Positions 25,861-34,801 of a DNA stretch of 64,000 nt are shown in pieces. This stretch comes from Thermobifida fusca NBRC 14071 = JCM 3263 (GTDB lineage: Bacteria > Actinomycetota > Actinomycetes > Streptosporangiales > Streptosporangiaceae), in assembly GCF_001592045.1 (NCBI RefSeq), contig NZ_BCWB01000033.1, positions 1 to 64,000 of the forward strand, given 5' to 3'. Position 1 is the first letter of the stretch. Every line of letters starts with the position of its first letter. The position numbers and the translations under genes are program-made. The notes under the pieces are model-generated. The model ran no database searches, was not told the origin of the DNA, and worked only from the letters and a program-made list of their open reading frames with translations.

Positions 25861-26718
25861 TCACTCGGGTTTGCGGGCGCTGGCCACCAGGTGCATGCTG
25901 ACGTCCTCCCCGGACTCTGCAGCTTTCAGCTCCATTTCCACCAGCCGGTTCAGGGCCCGGGGACGCTCGGCGAGCACTTTCTCCACGGTGGACGCCGACA
26001 GGACGGTGCGGGGCCTGATCCATTCGACGTCCAGTCCGGCCTCGGTGAGGAGTTCCCGGAGCTGTTCACTGGTGAAGCACCGGGTGATGGTGCCGTCCGG
26101 CCAGGGGACGAGGAGGACGTCGGCGTTGGGCGCGTAGCTGAGTTCGGGCCAGCAGTCCTGTTCCGCGAGGACCGACATGCCGAGCACGACCGAGTCCACG
26201 CACAGCAGGACGCGGCCTCCCGGACGCAGGACCCGCGCAATCTCCGCCAGGCACGCCTCGGTGGCGAGCTGGTGGGAGAGCATCCGGTTGTCGGCGATGA
26301 CGCCGTCGAAGACCGCGGAGGCCACGCCGGACAGGAGAGCGGTGTCTCCCACGACCTGGCTCAGCCGTCCGGGACGGCGCTCGGAACGGACCGGGGCATG
26401 GCCGTTGACGAGGGACAGGGTCCGTTTTGGGGTGGAGTCTGCCGTGGGGAGCAGGACGAGAACGTCGTGCCCGGCAGCGACCGCACGTGACGTGGCCCGA
26501 TACCCGGGGCCGGAAAGGTCGAGGAGACGTCCTGGTTCTCGGGGCAGCCAGCGGGAGAGCTGGGCGGCGGCGACCGCCCAGTAGAACCTCCAGTAAGCCG
26601 ATGGAGAGCCAGCCGTGACGAGATGGCTCGCGGTGAGTCGGGAGATACTCCGGTCTGCCGGGGAGTCGGCTGGCAGCGGCGATGTCGCAGGCTGGGGTGC
26701 GGAACCGGTGAGACGCAC
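25861..26718 (-). CDS. Class I SAM-dependent methyltransferase-like protein
   Basis: A 285-residue Rossmann-fold protein. Residues 63-80 carry a degenerate motif I (LLDLSGPGYRAT), then a motif resembling post-I, GVIADNRMLSHQ, and the ARVLRPGGRVLLCVDSVVLG motif IV-V seen in methyltransferase 11-type enzymes. Substrate unknown. GTG 26718 follows GGAGAGGAG by 5 nt, so the longer upstream frame was rejected. Divergent from sigR. Confidence 0.7.
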   Translation of the reverse strand: MRLTGSAPQPATSPLPADSPADRSISRLTASHLVTAGSPSAYWRFYWAVAAAQLSRWLPREPGRLLDLSGPGYRATSRAVAAGHDVLVLLPTADSTPKRTLSLVNGHAPVRSERRPGRLSQVVGDTALLSGVASAVFDGVIADNRMLSHQLATEACLAEIARVLRPGGRVLLCVDSVVLGMSVLAEQDCWPELSYAPNADVLLVPWPDGTITRCFTSEQLRELLTEAGLDVEWIRPRTVLSASTVEKVLAERPRALNRLVEMELKAAESGEDVSMHLVASARKPE

Positions 26719-26929
26719 GCACACTCCTCTCCTGTCCGGTGGGCATGGGTGCCCGACCCCAGGCGACCGCGCCCTGCTTTCCGGGCTGGCCCGCTGAGCG
26801 GACCGTGGCGGACGTCGTCTGGGGACTAACCCCACTTTCGCACGATGTATCCGTCAATGCAGCTCACAACGGGAGATTCCTGGAGATTGCGTTGCGGTTG
26901 CGGGCTCTCGGGTGGACCGCAACTGTTCA

Positions 26930-26955
26930 GGAATCAGTCCGTCGTTGATGTTGTT
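26930..26955 (+). promoter_or_regulatory. SigR-dependent autoregulatory promoter of sigR
   Basis: GGAAT (26930-26934), 18-bp spacer, GTT (26953-26955): exact match to the SigR consensus. About 70 bp upstream of the long-form sigR start. Confidence 0.72.
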
Positions 26956-27023
26956 CCTATTCATGTGATCGGGAAACGTCCCTATCTGCATGAGCGAGGT
27001 AGGGCACACAGTGGGAGTGGTTG

Positions 27024-27790
<767 letters not shown>

Positions 27791-27794
<4 letters not shown>

Positions 27795-28075
27795 GCGGTG
27801 AGGAACCGTACGCCACTCCGTGCAGCGAGGTGCTAGACAAGGTCTACGCCTATCTTGACGGTGAGCTCGAGGAGGCCAATTGCGCTGAGATCCGGCGGCA
27901 TTTGGACGAGTGCGCCCCCTGCCTGCGCGAGTACGGCCTGGAGGAGGCGGTGAAGAAGATCGTGGCCAAGTGCTGCGGGTGCGATCCGGCGCCGGCCCAG
28001 TTGCGGGCCCGGCTGATGGAGCAGTTGGCTCAGGCTCGGGCTGCCATGAGAGGGCGGGAAGCCGTGGCTGAATGA
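27791..28075 (+). CDS. rsrA: Zinc-binding anti-sigma factor RsrA
   Basis: A 94-residue ZAS-family anti-sigma that holds SigR until oxidised. Cys11, His37, Cys41 and Cys44 (HxxxCxxC) sit at the same numbering as the redox switch of Streptomyces RsrA; extra cysteines at 31, 61, 62 and 64 are also present. Translationally coupled to sigR. Followed 29 bp later by a strong bidirectional terminator, so sigR-rsrA form a two-gene operon. Confidence 0.94.
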
Positions 28076-28103
28076 TCGCTGATCTTTCCGGAGTGACGGG
28101 AAG

Positions 28104-28150
28104 AAAAGCTGGGGGGTCACACGGAAATTCCGTGTGACCCCCCAGCTTTT
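28104..28150. terminator. Strong bidirectional terminator after sigR-rsrA
   Basis: A perfect 21-bp stem (28104-28124 with 28130-28150), AAATT loop, flanked by AAAA on one side and TTTT on the other, so it can stop transcription from either side. Confidence 0.88.
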
Positions 28151-28432
28151 GTTATTTTATGGCTGCTTTGTGGTGATTTCTGCAATGGCTCCGTTGATGA
28201 CCATTTTGGGGGATATTGTCCGATGTTGCGGAGCGTGTTTTCTCTCTTTGCTTGAGGGTGCTGAGGCGTGGCGCAAACGATCCAATGATCTTTGACCTAA
28301 AAGTTACATTTGATTACTCATAGTGATTGTCCATGGTGGTGCTGGGAGTAGTCGGCGTGCCGGGATGGCGTACTGGAGGGAGTTTGGTTCGCTTGTTTTC
28401 GGCCTCTCTGTGATTGCAGAGAGTTACATTGC

Positions 28433-28457
28433 GAATTACTAATCAGATTAGTAATTC
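28433..28457. promoter_or_regulatory. Orphan 25-bp palindrome (operator-like)
   Basis: GAATTACTAATC, a single A, GATTAGTAATTC: perfect 12-bp inverted repeat with 1-bp centre in an AT-rich intergenic. Its TTACTAAT/ATTAGTAA arms resemble MarR- or TetR-type operators. No such regulator is encoded in the window. The related string GTTACATT occurs about 20 bp upstream of it and once more near 28304. Confidence 0.55.
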
Positions 28458-28633
28458 CGCATTTTGGAAAAGAAACGCGCTTCTCTGCTGTCGAAGGGGA
28501 TGAGTTCGTGATGATTGAATGTATCGCGCCGTGATTAGCGTTAAACTGGCCGCCACATCCCCTTCAGGCAGGAAATTTCATGCCTTCTTTTACAGTGCGA
28601 AAGCATGGGGGAACGAGAAAGGCGGGGATAGGT

Positions 28634-28720
28634 ATGTTCTGGTTGTTCAACGGTGTCATGATGCACTTGGCTGCCCTAGCCATGTTTGTTACCACGGTTA
28701 CCGGATGGACCTGGTGGTAG
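28634..28720 (+). CDS. 28-residue hydrophobic peptide upstream of the HD-GYP gene
   Basis: ATG 28634 to TAG 28718-28720. The peptide begins MFWLFNGVMMHLAALAMF and ends GWTWW: one predicted membrane helix with aromatic belts at both ends. GGGGA lies 5 nt upstream. It ends 61 bp before the HD-GYP start on the same strand, so it could be the first gene of that operon. No family recognised. Too short to be sure from one genome. Confidence 0.42.
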   Translation: MFWLFNGVMMHLAALAMFVTTVTGWTWW

Positions 28721-28781
28721 ATCCGGATCTCTGCAACCATGGCGGAATGGTCGGCTGCAGAACGACGAGAAGGAGCGGGAA

Positions 28782-30215
28782 TTGCGTGCCCTACCCGTGG
28801 CTGCGCGGTTGTACGTGGGTCTTGTCGCGCTCGGTGCCGCCACCGCCATACTCCTGGGAGTGTTCCTCGGACCTATCACCGAGGTTGACCTAGGAACCCT
28901 CCTGCTTCTCGCGATCCTGTTCGTGATCGCGGAATCCATTGCCACGATGGTCGACAGCGGCAAGACGGGGATTTCGCCGGCCTCGGCGGCCTCGCTTGCC
29001 GCTGTTGTCCTGGTGGGGCCGGTGGGCGCCGCCATCGTCGGTATCGCCTCAGGGCTGGTCATCCGAAGACAGAACCTCGTCAAGCGGCTCTTCAACGGAG
29101 CACAGTTCGTCATCGCCGGATACGCCTCGGGAACAGTGTTCCAACTGCTGGGCGGAAGGATGGGCGTCCCGGAACCGGAGATGTTCCCGTGGATCCTCCT
29201 GCCCTTCACCGGTGCGGTACTGACGTTCTCGCTATGCAACACCCTGCTGATGGCCGGGCTGATGTGGTCGCTGGGGGAGCTGCGGCTGAAGCGCCCCCGC
29301 CACATGCGGTGGCGGCCGCTGGCCACCCTGGAGCTCTCCTCGATCGGCTACGCCATGCTCGGCCTGTTCATCGCCGCGATCTGGGGAGCGGTCGGCCCCT
29401 TCGCCGTGCTCCTCGTCCTGCTCCCGTTGTTCATCGCCCGCTGGGCGTTCGACCAGTACGTCTTCCAACAGCGCGCCCATGAAGCCACCCTGGCCACGCT
29501 CTGCCAGGCCGTGGAGACGAAGGACTACTACACCCGCGGACACTGCATGCGCGTGGCGAAGGCCGCCGCCATGATCGCGGAGGAGCTCGGCATGTCGGCC
29601 GAGCGCGTCCAGACGATGCGCTACGCAGGCATGCTCCACGACATCGGCAAACTCGGCGTCCCCACCAAAATCCTGCAGAAGGCCGGAAAACTCACCGAGG
29701 AGGAGTACGCGGCGATCCAATTGCACCCCATGCGCGGCTACGAGATCGTGCGCGAGATCGACTTCCTCGACGAGGCGCTCGCCGGCATCCTGCACCACCA
29801 TGAACGCATAGACGGCGGAGGCTACCCCAAAGGCCTGGCGGGCGAGGACATCCCCGAGGCGGCCCGACTGGTCTCGGTGGCCGACGTCTTCGACTGTTTG
29901 ACGTCCACCCGCTCGTACCGGAAGGCGTGGAGCACGGAAGCCGCCATCGCAGAGCTGCGCCGGTGCGCCGGCACCCAGTTCGACCCCCGGATGGTGGAGG
30001 CACTGGTCCGCGCCGTGGAACGCGAAGGCTGGGAGGTTCCCGACCTGGTCGAGCCGGTCGAGGACGCGTGCGAACCCTGCACCGCCCAGCCGGTCGGCGC
30101 CTCCGAAGCCGCCCCTGAAACAGTCCCGACAGGGGCTGCGCAAACCGCCGCAGACGGTGATACTCAGACCGACACTAACCTCACGGTCGGAGTCGTGGAA
30201 GAGACAACCGGATGA
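28782..30215 (+). CDS. Membrane HD-GYP domain protein
   Basis: A 477-residue protein: about six membrane helices (residues 1-225) followed by a complete HD-GYP domain (about 235-420) with HDIGKLGVP (HD) and HHHERIDGGGYPKGL (GYP). HD-GYP domains hydrolyse cyclic di-GMP or related dinucleotides. The C-terminal 60 residues are acidic and likely disordered. TTG 28782 was chosen because AAGGAG lies 6 nt upstream; no nearby ATG or GTG has a ribosome binding site. The stop overlaps the next HD gene (ATGA), so two membrane HD proteins are co-translated. Confidence 0.82.
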   Translation: MRALPVAARLYVGLVALGAATAILLGVFLGPITEVDLGTLLLLAILFVIAESIATMVDSGKTGISPASAASLAAVVLVGPVGAAIVGIASGLVIRRQNLVKRLFNGAQFVIAGYASGTVFQLLGGRMGVPEPEMFPWILLPFTGAVLTFSLCNTLLMAGLMWSLGELRLKRPRHMRWRPLATLELSSIGYAMLGLFIAAIWGAVGPFAVLLVLLPLFIARWAFDQYVFQQRAHEATLATLCQAVETKDYYTRGHCMRVAKAAAMIAEELGMSAERVQTMRYAGMLHDIGKLGVPTKILQKAGKLTEEEYAAIQLHPMRGYEIVREIDFLDEALAGILHHHERIDGGGYPKGLAGEDIPEAARLVSVADVFDCLTSTRSYRKAWSTEAAIAELRRCAGTQFDPRMVEALVRAVEREGWEVPDLVEPVEDACEPCTAQPVGASEAAPETVPTGAAQTAADGDTQTDTNLTVGVVEETTG

Positions 30216-31534
30216 TGAACAGCGCGCCGACCGTCGCGTCGCACATCCCCCAGCGTGCCCGCCATGGCAGACAGTGGCGGGCGGTCGGCTGGACCCGGCC
30301 GCTGCTGATCGGAGCGGCACTGGTCAGCACAGCGGTCTCCCTGCTGTGGACTGCGGTGAGCGGTTTCGAGCAGCCGCGGGTCGCCCTGGCTTTCGGGGTG
30401 CTGGTCGCGCTCGGTGAGTTCGCACGGATCACCCTGCCCGGAGGCCGGGAAGCCGCGCCTATCGCCACCGCCTCCGCCATGTCGTACGCCTTCCTCTTCA
30501 CCATCATCGGCGACCCGGTCTCGCTGCCGAGTCCGCAGGTCGTCGCGGTGGTCGCGGTCGGCATGGGCTTGGGCGAGCTGCCGCACATCCTGGTGGGCCG
30601 CCACCCTCAGTGGGGCGACCTCGCCCGCAGGTTCCTCAACATCGCGGTGACCACCCTGCTGTTCCGGCCCCTTATCGGGCACATCGACCTGGACGGTCCG
30701 CTGTGGTGGCTGAGCCTGCTCCTCATGGCCGCGATCGTGGTGGTGGTGTGGCTGGCCGACTCGGTGGCCGCCGCGGCGATCCGTGCCGACCGGATGCGGA
30801 CCCGCTTCGGGGTCACCCTGCGCGACGAGATGCGCGCCCAGGTCGCCATCGGTATGGCCGTGGGAGCCTCGGCCATCCTGATGGCGCTCTCCGTCCACGT
30901 CATGGGGTTGACCACCTTGCTGGTGTTCACGGCCCCGCTGCTCGTCACCCAGGTGGCTTTCCGGAGGTTCGCGCAGATCCGACGCACCTACCTGCAGACG
31001 GTGCGGGCCCTGTCCCGGGTGACCGAGGTCGGCGGCTACGTGGAGGCCGGGCACTCCCGCCGGGTCAGCCGGCTGGCGCAGGGGATCGGCCGCGAGCTGG
31101 GCATGTCGGAGTCCACGCTGCTGGAGCTGGAGTATGCGGCGCTCATGCACGACATCGGTCAGCTGTCCCTCCGCGACCCCATCCCCAGCGGCGCCACCGT
31201 GCTGGCTTCCCCCCGGGAACAGCGCAGCATCGCCGAACTAGGCGCGGCGATCATCCGGGAGACCGGGGTGCTCGACGGTGTAGCGGAGCTGGTGCGCCGC
31301 CAGTGCGAGCCCTACCTCGGCGACGGCGAGGCTGGACCGCCCCCGCTGGGCAGCCGGATCATCAAAGTAGCCAACGCGTTCGACGACCTGGTCGGAGGTT
31401 CTACCGACCAGGAGCGTGTCGACGCGGTGCTGCAGCGGCTGCGCATGGACACCGGGCACGAATACGACCCGGTGGTGGTGGAAGCGCTGGCAACGGTGCT
31501 GCAACGTCCAGACTTCGACTGGCGGTCCGGCTGA
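30212..31534 (+). CDS. Membrane HD-domain protein, degenerate HD-GYP partner
   Basis: A 440-residue paralog-like partner of the previous protein: several hydrophobic helices (about 25-250), then an HD domain (about 270-420). The HD signature reads HDIGQLSLRD, with Gln replacing the Lys of HDIGK. The HHE...GYP motif is missing, replaced by RRQCEPYLGDGEAGPPP. So catalysis on cyclic di-GMP is doubtful. Likely regulator or heterodimer partner of the upstream protein, with which it shares an ATGA overlap. Inference from missing residues only. Confidence 0.78.
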   Translation: MMNSAPTVASHIPQRARHGRQWRAVGWTRPLLIGAALVSTAVSLLWTAVSGFEQPRVALAFGVLVALGEFARITLPGGREAAPIATASAMSYAFLFTIIGDPVSLPSPQVVAVVAVGMGLGELPHILVGRHPQWGDLARRFLNIAVTTLLFRPLIGHIDLDGPLWWLSLLLMAAIVVVVWLADSVAAAAIRADRMRTRFGVTLRDEMRAQVAIGMAVGASAILMALSVHVMGLTTLLVFTAPLLVTQVAFRRFAQIRRTYLQTVRALSRVTEVGGYVEAGHSRRVSRLAQGIGRELGMSESTLLELEYAALMHDIGQLSLRDPIPSGATVLASPREQRSIAELGAAIIRETGVLDGVAELVRRQCEPYLGDGEAGPPPLGSRIIKVANAFDDLVGGSTDQERVDAVLQRLRMDTGHEYDPVVVEALATVLQRPDFDWRSG

Positions 31535-31694
31535 CAGCCCGCCGCCCAGACAAGGCGGGCTGGGAAGCAGCCTCGCCCCGCTGATCCGACGGGAGCGGGG
31601 TGCCCAGGGCGGGCCGCTGCGGGAAGCACTATCCTCAGCGCCGAAGCCGAGCCCTACCGGCAGGGACGGCAACAGACCACGAGAAAGGCAGGCC

Positions 31695-32081
31695 ATGGCG
31701 ATCGACCCCGGACTCACCGGTACCGCGGAACTGACGGTCACCACGGCGGACACCGCCGAGGCACTGGGCAGTGGAGACGTCCCCGTCTTGGGCACTCCGC
31801 GCGTGCTGGCGCTGGCCGAAGCCGCCACGGTCGCCGCACTCGACGGCCGCCTCGAGGCCGGCCACACGTCGGTGGGGGCCGAGGTGCACCTCAAGCACAC
31901 CGCTCCCACCCCGGTGGGAGCGCAGGTGGTGGCCACGGCCCGCCTGGTCCGGGCCGAAGGGAGACGGCTGGTCTTCGAGGTCTCCGTCACCCAGGAGGGC
32001 CGGCAGGTGGCCGTGGGAACCGTGGAACGGGTCGTGGTTCCCCGGGAGCGCTTCCTGTCCGGGCTGCGCCCCGGGGAGTGA
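31695..32081 (+). CDS. Hot-dog thioesterase, fluoroacetyl-CoA thioesterase (FlK)-like
   Basis: A 128-residue single hot-dog protein of the FlK type: GTPRVLALAEAATVAAL, then GHTSVGAEVHLKHTAPTPVG, both conserved in this family, with Thr, Glu and His in the usual active-site positions. It hydrolyses short acyl-CoAs; the true substrate is unknown. ATG 31695 follows AGAAAGG. It lies 160 bp after the HD gene and is convergent with the ThDP enzyme gene. Confidence 0.8.
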   Translation: MAIDPGLTGTAELTVTTADTAEALGSGDVPVLGTPRVLALAEAATVAALDGRLEAGHTSVGAEVHLKHTAPTPVGAQVVATARLVRAEGRRLVFEVSVTQEGRQVAVGTVERVVVPRERFLSGLRPGE

Positions 32082-32093
32082 CTCCGGCGGGGC

Positions 32094-33755
32094 CTAGACC
32101 CCCATGGTCTTGCGCGGGTAGACGTTCTCCGGGTCGGTGACGATGTTGACGAGATAGGGCACGCCGGAGTCGAAGGCCCGACGCAGCGCCGGACCGATCT
32201 CCGCGGGGTCGGTGACGAGCTCCCCGCCGCCGCCCAGCGCGGTCACCACCTGGTCGTAGCGGGTCTGCGGCGCCAGGTCGGCGAGCACGTCGTAGCCGTA
32301 GACCAGTTGCATCGGCGCTTTCTCCAGGCCCCAGATGCCGTTGTTGCCGCACACCATGACCACGGGCAGGTTGTGCCGGACGAGAGTGTCCACGTCCGCG
32401 AGCGAGAAGCCCAGCGCCCCGTCGCCGAACAGCGCCACCACCTGGGAGGAGGGGCGGACCAGTCGGGCGGCGATCGCATACCCCATGCCGGTGCCCAGGC
32501 AGCCGAACGGTCCCGGGTCCAGCCAGTTGCCGGGGCGGCGCGGCTGGATGTACTTGCCCGCGTAGGAGACGAAGTCGCCGCCGTCGCCGATCACGACCGC
32601 GTCGTCGTCGAGGATCCGGTTGAGCTCCCCGTAGATCCGTGCAGGGTGGATCGGGGAGGCGTCGCTGTCGAGGACTTCGCGGTCTTTGGCCGCGGTCGCC
32701 GCAGCGGCTTCGGCCACTTCTGTCCGCCACTGGGCGACCTCGCGCTTGGGCTTCGCCTGCTCGGCGAGGGCGCGCAGGATGGCCGACAGGTCGCCGGAGA
32801 CCGCTCCCGCCAAGGTGAGGTGCGTGGCGAGCTGTGCGGGCGAGTCGGTGATGTGCACGGTCCGGGCCAGGGGAGCGCCGTCACGGCCGCCGAACAGGCC
32901 GTGGTTGAGCCGGAAGTCCAGCGGGGTGCCTACGACGATGACCAGGTCAGCGCGGCCCAAGGCGAGCCCGCGGGCCCGGGTGGCCAGCAGCGGGTGGCCG
33001 GCGGGGAGCACACCGCGGCCCTGGCCGTTGGTGACGACCGGGACGCCCAACTCCTCGGCTGCCTCCAAGGCGGCCTGCTCGGCGTGGTCCAGCCACACGT
33101 CAGAGCCGTACACCAGGACCGGCCGTTCTGCTTCGCTGAGCAGTCGGGCTACCGCGGCCACCGCGTCAGGGTCGGGGGAGCGGTCTTCCGCAGCGGCCTG
33201 TCCGGTGACGGTGATCTCGGCCTGGTCGTAGAGGCGGTCCATCGGGATGTCCAGGAACACCGGGCCCCGGTGCGCCGTGTTGGCGAGGGTGAACGCCTCG
33301 TCGAGCGCGGGGCCGATCTGGGCGGTGTCGTGGACCGTCCACGCGCGTTTGGTGATGGTGGTGAACAGCGGGGACTGGTCCAGTTCTTGCAGGAGGCCCT
33401 GCCCCCAGCGGTTGTCGGGCGCCCGGCCGCCGACGACCACCAGGGGGGAGCCGTTGAAGTGCGCGGTGGCTATGCCGCTCACCCCGTTGGTCACCCCTGG
33501 GCCGGCGGTGAGGGCCGCCCAGCCAGCCCGCCGCGTGAGTTTGCCGACGGCTTCGGCCGCGAAGACCGCGGTCTGCTCGTGGCGGACGTCGAGCAGGCGC
33601 ATCGGAGGGTCAGCTTTGACCGCACCGTCGTAGATCGGGAAGATGTGCCCGCCGGAGAGCGTGAAGAGGGTGTCTACGCCGTGGTGGCGGGCGACCTCCA
33701 CGGCGTGGTTGCCGCCGTGGCCGGTGAGTTTCCCGGAGAACGAGGGGGAGCCCAT
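32094..33755 (-). CDS. Thiamine diphosphate-dependent enzyme, acetolactate synthase-like
   Basis: A 553-residue ThDP enzyme with all three domains: N-terminal PYR domain with the cofactor-activating Glu in RHEQTAVFAAEAVGKLT (about 58-74), central domain, and C-terminal PP domain with GDGALGFSLADVDTLVRHNLPVVMVCGNN (Mg/ThDP motif). It resembles large subunits of acetolactate synthase, but there is no small subunit nearby and the wider family includes oxalyl-CoA decarboxylase and sulfoacetaldehyde lyase types. AAGGAGC lies 11 nt before ATG 33755. Confidence 0.78.
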   Translation of the reverse strand: MGSPSFSGKLTGHGGNHAVEVARHHGVDTLFTLSGGHIFPIYDGAVKADPPMRLLDVRHEQTAVFAAEAVGKLTRRAGWAALTAGPGVTNGVSGIATAHFNGSPLVVVGGRAPDNRWGQGLLQELDQSPLFTTITKRAWTVHDTAQIGPALDEAFTLANTAHRGPVFLDIPMDRLYDQAEITVTGQAAAEDRSPDPDAVAAVARLLSEAERPVLVYGSDVWLDHAEQAALEAAEELGVPVVTNGQGRGVLPAGHPLLATRARGLALGRADLVIVVGTPLDFRLNHGLFGGRDGAPLARTVHITDSPAQLATHLTLAGAVSGDLSAILRALAEQAKPKREVAQWRTEVAEAAAATAAKDREVLDSDASPIHPARIYGELNRILDDDAVVIGDGGDFVSYAGKYIQPRRPGNWLDPGPFGCLGTGMGYAIAARLVRPSSQVVALFGDGALGFSLADVDTLVRHNLPVVMVCGNNGIWGLEKAPMQLVYGYDVLADLAPQTRYDQVVTALGGGGELVTDPAEIGPALRRAFDSGVPYLVNIVTDPENVYPRKTMGV

Positions 33756-33890
33756 GGGCCGTCACGCTCCTTGGTTGTATCGCTGGTTAGGGCAGGGGGA
33801 GCCGCCCCACCCACTAAATTACCAACGAGTAGCACGAGTGGGTGAGGTGGTTCACACGTGCCGGTCCATGGGGAAGTGCGGGTCAGGCCC

Positions 33891-34637
33891 CTACGTCCGC
33901 TCCTTCGGCGGGCGGAGCCGGGTGACGAACTTGTACCGGTCGCCGCGATAGAGCGACCGTACCCACTCCACTGGATTGCCCTCGTCGTCAAAACTGTGCT
34001 GGCAGTGCAGGACCAGCGGCAGGCCGACGTCCACGCCGAGCAACTGCGCTTCTTTCGGGGTAGCCAGCACCGTCTCGATAGTCGCTTCCGCTTCCGCGAG
34101 GTGCACGTTGTAGACGGTCGCCAGCGCTTCGTAGAGCGAAGCATGCCGGTCCAGGCGGCGGCGTAGCCCGGGAAACCGGCGTGCGGGCAGGTGCGCGGTT
34201 TCCACAGCCATCGGCTCGCCGTTGGCCAGCCGCAGTCGTTCGATGCGCAGTACCCGGCCGCCGAGCCGGATCGCCAGCAGCCCGGCCAGCTCCTCATCCG
34301 CGTTGATGTAGCCCACGTCGAGAATCCGGGTGTCTGGCTGGAGGCCGTGCGAACGCATCTCCTGGGTGTAGCTGGTCAACTGCAGGACCTGGGTCACCTT
34401 CGGCTTGGCGACAAAGGTGCCCTTGCCCTGGATGCGCAGCAGCCGTCCCTCCACCACCATTTCGCTGAGCGCCTGTCGCACCGTCGTGCGGGACGTGCCG
34501 AATTGGGTCGCCAGCGTCCGCTCCGGGGGGACCGGGTTGCCCGCGGGCATCGTCTCGATCAACTGCAACAGCTGTTTTTTGACCTGGTAGTACTTCGGAA
34601 CCCGGGGACTGTCCTCAACAGTTCGTTGACCCGTCAC
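33891..34637 (-). CDS. dasR: GntR/HutC family regulator DasR
   Basis: A 248-residue regulator with a GntR winged helix ([34 protein letters not shown], about 45-80, quoted in part) and a UTRA ligand domain ending [18 protein letters not shown]. Very similar to Streptomyces DasR, the N-acetylglucosamine-responsive global regulator. GTG 34637 is preceded by GGAGGAAAA, so the longer frame from 34682 was not used. A dre-like operator lies in the intergenic region upstream, pointing to autoregulation. Confidence 0.88.
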   Translation of the reverse strand: MTGQRTVEDSPRVPKYYQVKKQLLQLIETMPAGNPVPPERTLATQFGTSRTTVRQALSEMVVEGRLLRIQGKGTFVAKPKVTQVLQLTSYTQEMRSHGLQPDTRILDVGYINADEELAGLLAIRLGGRVLRIERLRLANGEPMAVETAHLPARRFPGLRRRLDRHASLYEALATVYNVHLAEAEATIETVLATPKEAQLLGVDVGLPLVLHCQHSFDDEGNPVEWVRSLYRGDRYKFVTRLRPPKERT

Positions 34638-34733
34638 GTTGTTTTCCTCCACCACTCCCCGCCAGTTCGCCATTGGACGCATCTTCGCAGTGCCGGCGGT
34701 CCGGCACTGCGCCGGGCCGCCCCAACAGCGGCG

Positions 34734-34749
34734 ACTGGTCTAGTCCAAT
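34734..34749. promoter_or_regulatory. dre-type DasR operator
   Basis: ACTGGTCTAGTCCAAT; the inner TGGTCTAGTCCA is one base from the palindrome TGGTCTAGACCA that DasR binds in Streptomyces. It lies between divergent dasR and pdtaS, upstream of the pdtaS promoter and a hairpin (34687-34710) in the dasR leader. Confidence 0.65.
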
Positions 34750-34767
34750 GGTAGAAAAGTGCACCTC

Positions 34768-34796
34768 TTGAGTATGCCCTCACTCATGGGATGATT
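34768..34796 (+). promoter_or_regulatory. Candidate leaderless promoter of pdtaS
   Basis: TTGAGT (34768-34773), 17-bp spacer, ATGATT (34791-34796), 5 nt before the GTG at 34802. The -10 is weak. Confidence 0.35.
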
Positions 34797-34801
34797 TGTG
34801 A

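Noticed and set aside
25861-26835. Longer start for the methyltransferase on the minus strand
   Set aside because: GTG 26718 has GGAGAGGAG at 5 nt; the upstream residues are Arg/Pro rich and non-conserved.
28519-28893. Possible 124-residue gene upstream of the HD-GYP gene
   Set aside because: No Shine-Dalgarno, overlaps the HD-GYP start by more than 100 bp, and has odd composition with no family signature.
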